Below are positions 59,884 through 64,000 of a DNA stretch of 64,000 nucleotides, piece by piece. A program made the translations under genes and the position numbers. This DNA is from Micromonospora echinaurantiaca (GTDB taxonomy: Bacteria; Actinomycetota; Actinomycetes; Mycobacteriales; Micromonosporaceae), in assembly GCF_900090235.1 (NCBI RefSeq), contig NZ_LT607750.1:7139134-7203133 (forward strand), read 5' to 3'. Below the pieces are notes generated by a model. The model made no database searches, was not told where the DNA came from, and worked only from the letters and a program-made list of their open reading frames with translations. Every line of letters begins with the position of its first letter. The stretch's first letter is position 1.

Positions 59884-61161
59884 TCAGTTGCCCGAGCCTT
59901 CGTCATCCTCCGGGCGGCCGTTGTCGGCGCCGGTGCCGTCGTCGGTCCGGCCCGCCGTCGGCTGGCCGGCCACGCCGCCGTCGGCCCGCCGTTCCAGCAC
60001 CCCCTGGTTCAGGTGCAGCTCGATCATGTCGAAGAGGATCTCGCGGACTGCGGTGTCACCGGACCTGATGGTCTCGCCGTCGGCCCGGGCGACCACCGCG
60101 TAGGCGAGGTAGTGGCCGCGTACCTGCCAGCCCACCCGGGCGGGGGCGGTGGCCATCGCCTCCGTACCGGCGTCGGCGGCCATGCCCCGGAACCGGCCCT
60201 GCCGCTCGTCGAGCAGTTGCCGGATCCGGTCCCGGGCCCGCTCGGCGCTGGCCCGGTCGGTCAGGTTGAACAGGCCGGCGGTGACCAGGTGGTCGCGGTC
60301 CGGGGTGCGCAGGGTGGCCCGTACCACCTGGCTGCAGCCGAGCCGGACCAGCAGGTCGGCGACCTCGTCGGTGGCCGCCACCGCGCAGCTGGCGCTGGAC
60401 TGGGTCTTCAGCACCTGGTAGGCGGGCTGCCCGTCGGTGACCGTCAGCTGCTTGCCGGGGAAGACCTCCTTGCCGGTGAGCGGCGCCTGGTCGGTGTCCC
60501 GGGAGTCGAGGTAGTCGGCCTCGGGGGCGGCGGACTGGGCGACGCCCGGCTGGGTGGTGGGCTCGGACGTCGTCGGGTTGCCGGTGCGGTCCATCAGCAG
60601 GGCGGCGGCGCCGAGACCGCAGAGGGCGAGCAGCACGAGGACGGCTGCGCCGCCGATGAGCACCTGCCACATGCGACCGCCGCCGCGGCGGGGCGGCAGC
60701 GGCTCGGCCGGCCCGGCGGTGGCGTAGCCGCCCGGCGACTCGGTCGGCGGTGGGGCGTACCGCTCGGCCCGGGGCGACTCGGCCGGCGGGGCGGCGGAGG
60801 TCGTCGCGGGGGACAGCTCCACCGGTGGCGGCGGGGAGTAGGGCTCCGCGATGGACTCCACCGGCGGAGGTGCGGCGTAGGCCGCGGCGCGGGGCGGTTC
60901 GCCCGGCGGCACCAGGTCCCGCGGCGGCACCGGGTCCCGTGGCGGCACCGGGTCCCGTGGCGGCGCCGGGTCCCGTGGCGGCGCCGGTTCGTCGGCGGGC
61001 GGCAGCGCCACCCGGGTGGCCCGGGGCAACGACGGGGTCGGGAAGCGAGACGGGGAGGGCCCGGCCGGTGGTGGCGGACCGGCGCCGAGCACCGACCGGT
61101 CGGACCCGGACCCCGGGTACTCCACGTATGCGTCCTCATCGGACTCGTACCGATACACCAT
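59884..61161 (-). CDS. Proline-rich single-pass membrane protein
   Basis: 425 aa. A disordered cytoplasmic N-terminal half (about 1-200) is rich in Pro with PPRDP repeats; one helix (about 204-226: MWQVLIGGAAVLVLLALCGL) follows; then a ~190-residue domain, presumably extracytoplasmic, with two Cys (SASCAVAATDE and RLGCSQVV) that could form a disulfide. No family recognised. ATG 61161 (MVYRYESDEDAY) is chosen: TACTCT lies 7 nt upstream in a leaderless layout. Divergent from the methyltransferase. Confidence 0.75.
   Translation of the reverse strand: MVYRYESDEDAYVEYPGSGSDRSVLGAGPPPPAGPSPSRFPTPSLPRATRVALPPADEPAPPRDPAPPRDPVPPRDPVPPRDLVPPGEPPRAAAYAAPPPVESIAEPYSPPPPVELSPATTSAAPPAESPRAERYAPPPTESPGGYATAGPAEPLPPRRGGGRMWQVLIGGAAVLVLLALCGLGAAALLMDRTGNPTTSEPTTQPGVAQSAAPEADYLDSRDTDQAPLTGKEVFPGKQLTVTDGQPAYQVLKTQSSASCAVAATDEVADLLVRLGCSQVVRATLRTPDRDHLVTAGLFNLTDRASAERARDRIRQLLDERQGRFRGMAADAGTEAMATAPARVGWQVRGHYLAYAVVARADGETIRSGDTAVREILFDMIELHLNQGVLERRADGGVAGQPTAGRTDDGTGADNGRPEDDEGSGN
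60905..60994 (-). repeat. Five 18-bp tandem repeats encoding PPRDP units
   Basis: Units such as GGCGGCACCGGGTCCCGT at 60905, 60923, 60941, 60959 and 60977 (last one diverged). They preserve the frame and encode PxPPRD hexapeptides. Copy number is probably variable among strains. Confidence 0.85.
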
Positions 61162-61300
61162 GTCGCCCAGAGTAGGAGTGATTGTCCCTTTAGGGGGTAA
61201 TAATGGGAAATTGTCGTGCGCGGCGTTTCGTGTCGTGCTGCACCCGCGGCCAGGACGGCCCCGGCCGGCCCCGCCCACCGGCGGTGCGAGAATTGCCGGC

Positions 61301-61906
61301 GTGACCGGCGACCACTACTTCACCGCTGAACCCGCGACCGCAGCCGCGCCGCGCGAGGTCGAGTTCTCCGTCGCCGGCCGCGACTACACGCTGACCTCCG
61401 CCGGCGGCGTCTTCTCCGCCGACCGGCTCGACCCCGGCACCGCCGTGCTGCTGCGCAAGGCCGACCTGCCGGCCCCCGGCACCACCGGTGACCTGCTCGA
61501 CCTCGGCTGTGGCTTCGGGCCGATCACCTGCGTGCTGGCCGACACGGCGCCGGCGGCGACGGTCTGGGCGGTCGACGTCAACGAGCGGGCCCGGGCGCTC
61601 ACCGCCGCCAACGCGGCGCGCACCGGCGCCGCCGACCGGGTACGCGTCACCGCTCCGGACGACGTACCCGACTCGGTGACCTTCGCCCAGCTCTGGTCCA
61701 ACCCGCCGATCCGGATCGGCAAGGACGAGCTGCACCGGCTGCTGCTGCGCTGGCTGCCCCGGCTCGCCCCGGATGGGGTCGCCTGGCTGGTGGTCGCCCG
61801 GCACCTGGGCGGCGACTCGCTGCACCGCTGGCTGGTCGAGCAGGGCTGGCAGGTCGAGCGGCGGGCCAGCCAGAAGGGCTACCGGGTGCTGCGCGTCACC
61901 CGGTAA
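61301..61906 (+). CDS. RsmC-like class I SAM methyltransferase
   Basis: 201 aa. SAM motif LLDLGCGFGPIT (65-76) and the substrate motif NPPIRIGK (from N134), typical of N2-guanine rRNA methyltransferases of the RsmC/RlmG type; only the catalytic half of E. coli RsmC is present, usual for actinobacterial members. GTG 61301 is preceded by GAGAAT at 7 nt rather than a ribosome site. Confidence 0.85.
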   Translation: MTGDHYFTAEPATAAAPREVEFSVAGRDYTLTSAGGVFSADRLDPGTAVLLRKADLPAPGTTGDLLDLGCGFGPITCVLADTAPAATVWAVDVNERARALTAANAARTGAADRVRVTAPDDVPDSVTFAQLWSNPPIRIGKDELHRLLLRWLPRLAPDGVAWLVVARHLGGDSLHRWLVEQGWQVERRASQKGYRVLRVTR

Positions 61907-61947
61907 TTGGTTGGGCCGCCCGGCGGGTGCTCGGGCAGGATGCCGGC

Positions 61948-64000
<2,053 letters not shown>

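Overview
The window is a very GC-rich chromosomal segment of an actinobacterium. Codon third positions are almost always G or C, GTG and TTG starts are common, and the gene order is typically actinobacterial: rpmG, two HadA/HadB-type dehydratase genes, tRNA-Trp, secE, nusG, rplK, rplA, then rplJL, rpoBC, rpsL-rpsG-fusA-tuf and the S10, spc and alpha operons. The style of the accessory genes and of the intergenic repeats suggests the Micromonosporaceae (Micromonospora-like). That family assignment is inference; no 16S rRNA gene lies in the window.

Layout. 1-4714: the distal end of the complex I operon (nuoL partial, nuoM, nuoN), with 80-bp tandem repeats placed exactly at the nuoL/nuoM and nuoM/nuoN junctions. 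4.8-15.2 kb: a mixed accessory region with an HtpX protease, three MFS transporters (one with its own ArsR-type repressor and operator), a 31-residue membrane peptide, a zinc alcohol dehydrogenase, YajQ, tRNA-Tyr, an ECF sigma factor with its translationally coupled membrane partner, and a DoxX-like protein. 15.2-18.5 kb: a small membrane peptide with two DIIWT repeats, followed by a large membrane GAF-GGDEF-EAL protein of cyclic di-GMP signalling. 18.6-20.3 kb: tRNA-Thr, tRNA-Met, rpmG, the dehydratase pair and tRNA-Trp. 20.4-34.1 kb: secE-nusG, L11/L1, an inserted two-gene ABC exporter, L10/L12 with an attenuated leader, and rpoB-rpoC. 34.1-35.6 kb: two hypothetical membrane proteins. 35.7-53.7 kb: the str, S10 and spc operons through secY, adk and map. 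53.7-55.0 kb: a repeat-bearing non-coding stretch and a DUF1707 protein that separate the spc from the alpha block. 55.0-59.8 kb: infA, rpmJ, rpsM, rpsK, rpsD, rpoA, rplQ and truA. 59.9-64 kb: a proline-rich membrane protein, an RsmC-like methyltransferase, an ABC-F ATPase and an aldo/keto reductase cut by the right edge.

Most of the window builds the translation and transcription machinery (ribosomal proteins, RNA polymerase, EF-G, EF-Tu, IF-1, NusG, SecE/SecY, Adk, Map, TruA). Expression seems to be tuned by recognisable promoters (often TTGNNN, 17-18 nt, TACACT/TAGGCT/TAACCT) and by GC-rich hairpins in many of the longer gaps inside the operons. Ribosomal genes mostly carry Shine-Dalgarno sequences or overlap their neighbours, whereas many accessory genes look leaderless, with a -10-like hexamer 6-7 nt before the start codon.

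Most notable observations: translationally coupled 80-bp repeats in the nuo operon; an identical 20-nt element in the long leaders of both the str and the S10 operon; the L10 leader with its attenuator; a perfect palindromic operator over a probably leaderless promoter; the DIIWT-repeat peptide next to the cyclic di-GMP gene; and three single-base frame disruptions in the last ~520 bases, which look more like sequence error than biology.
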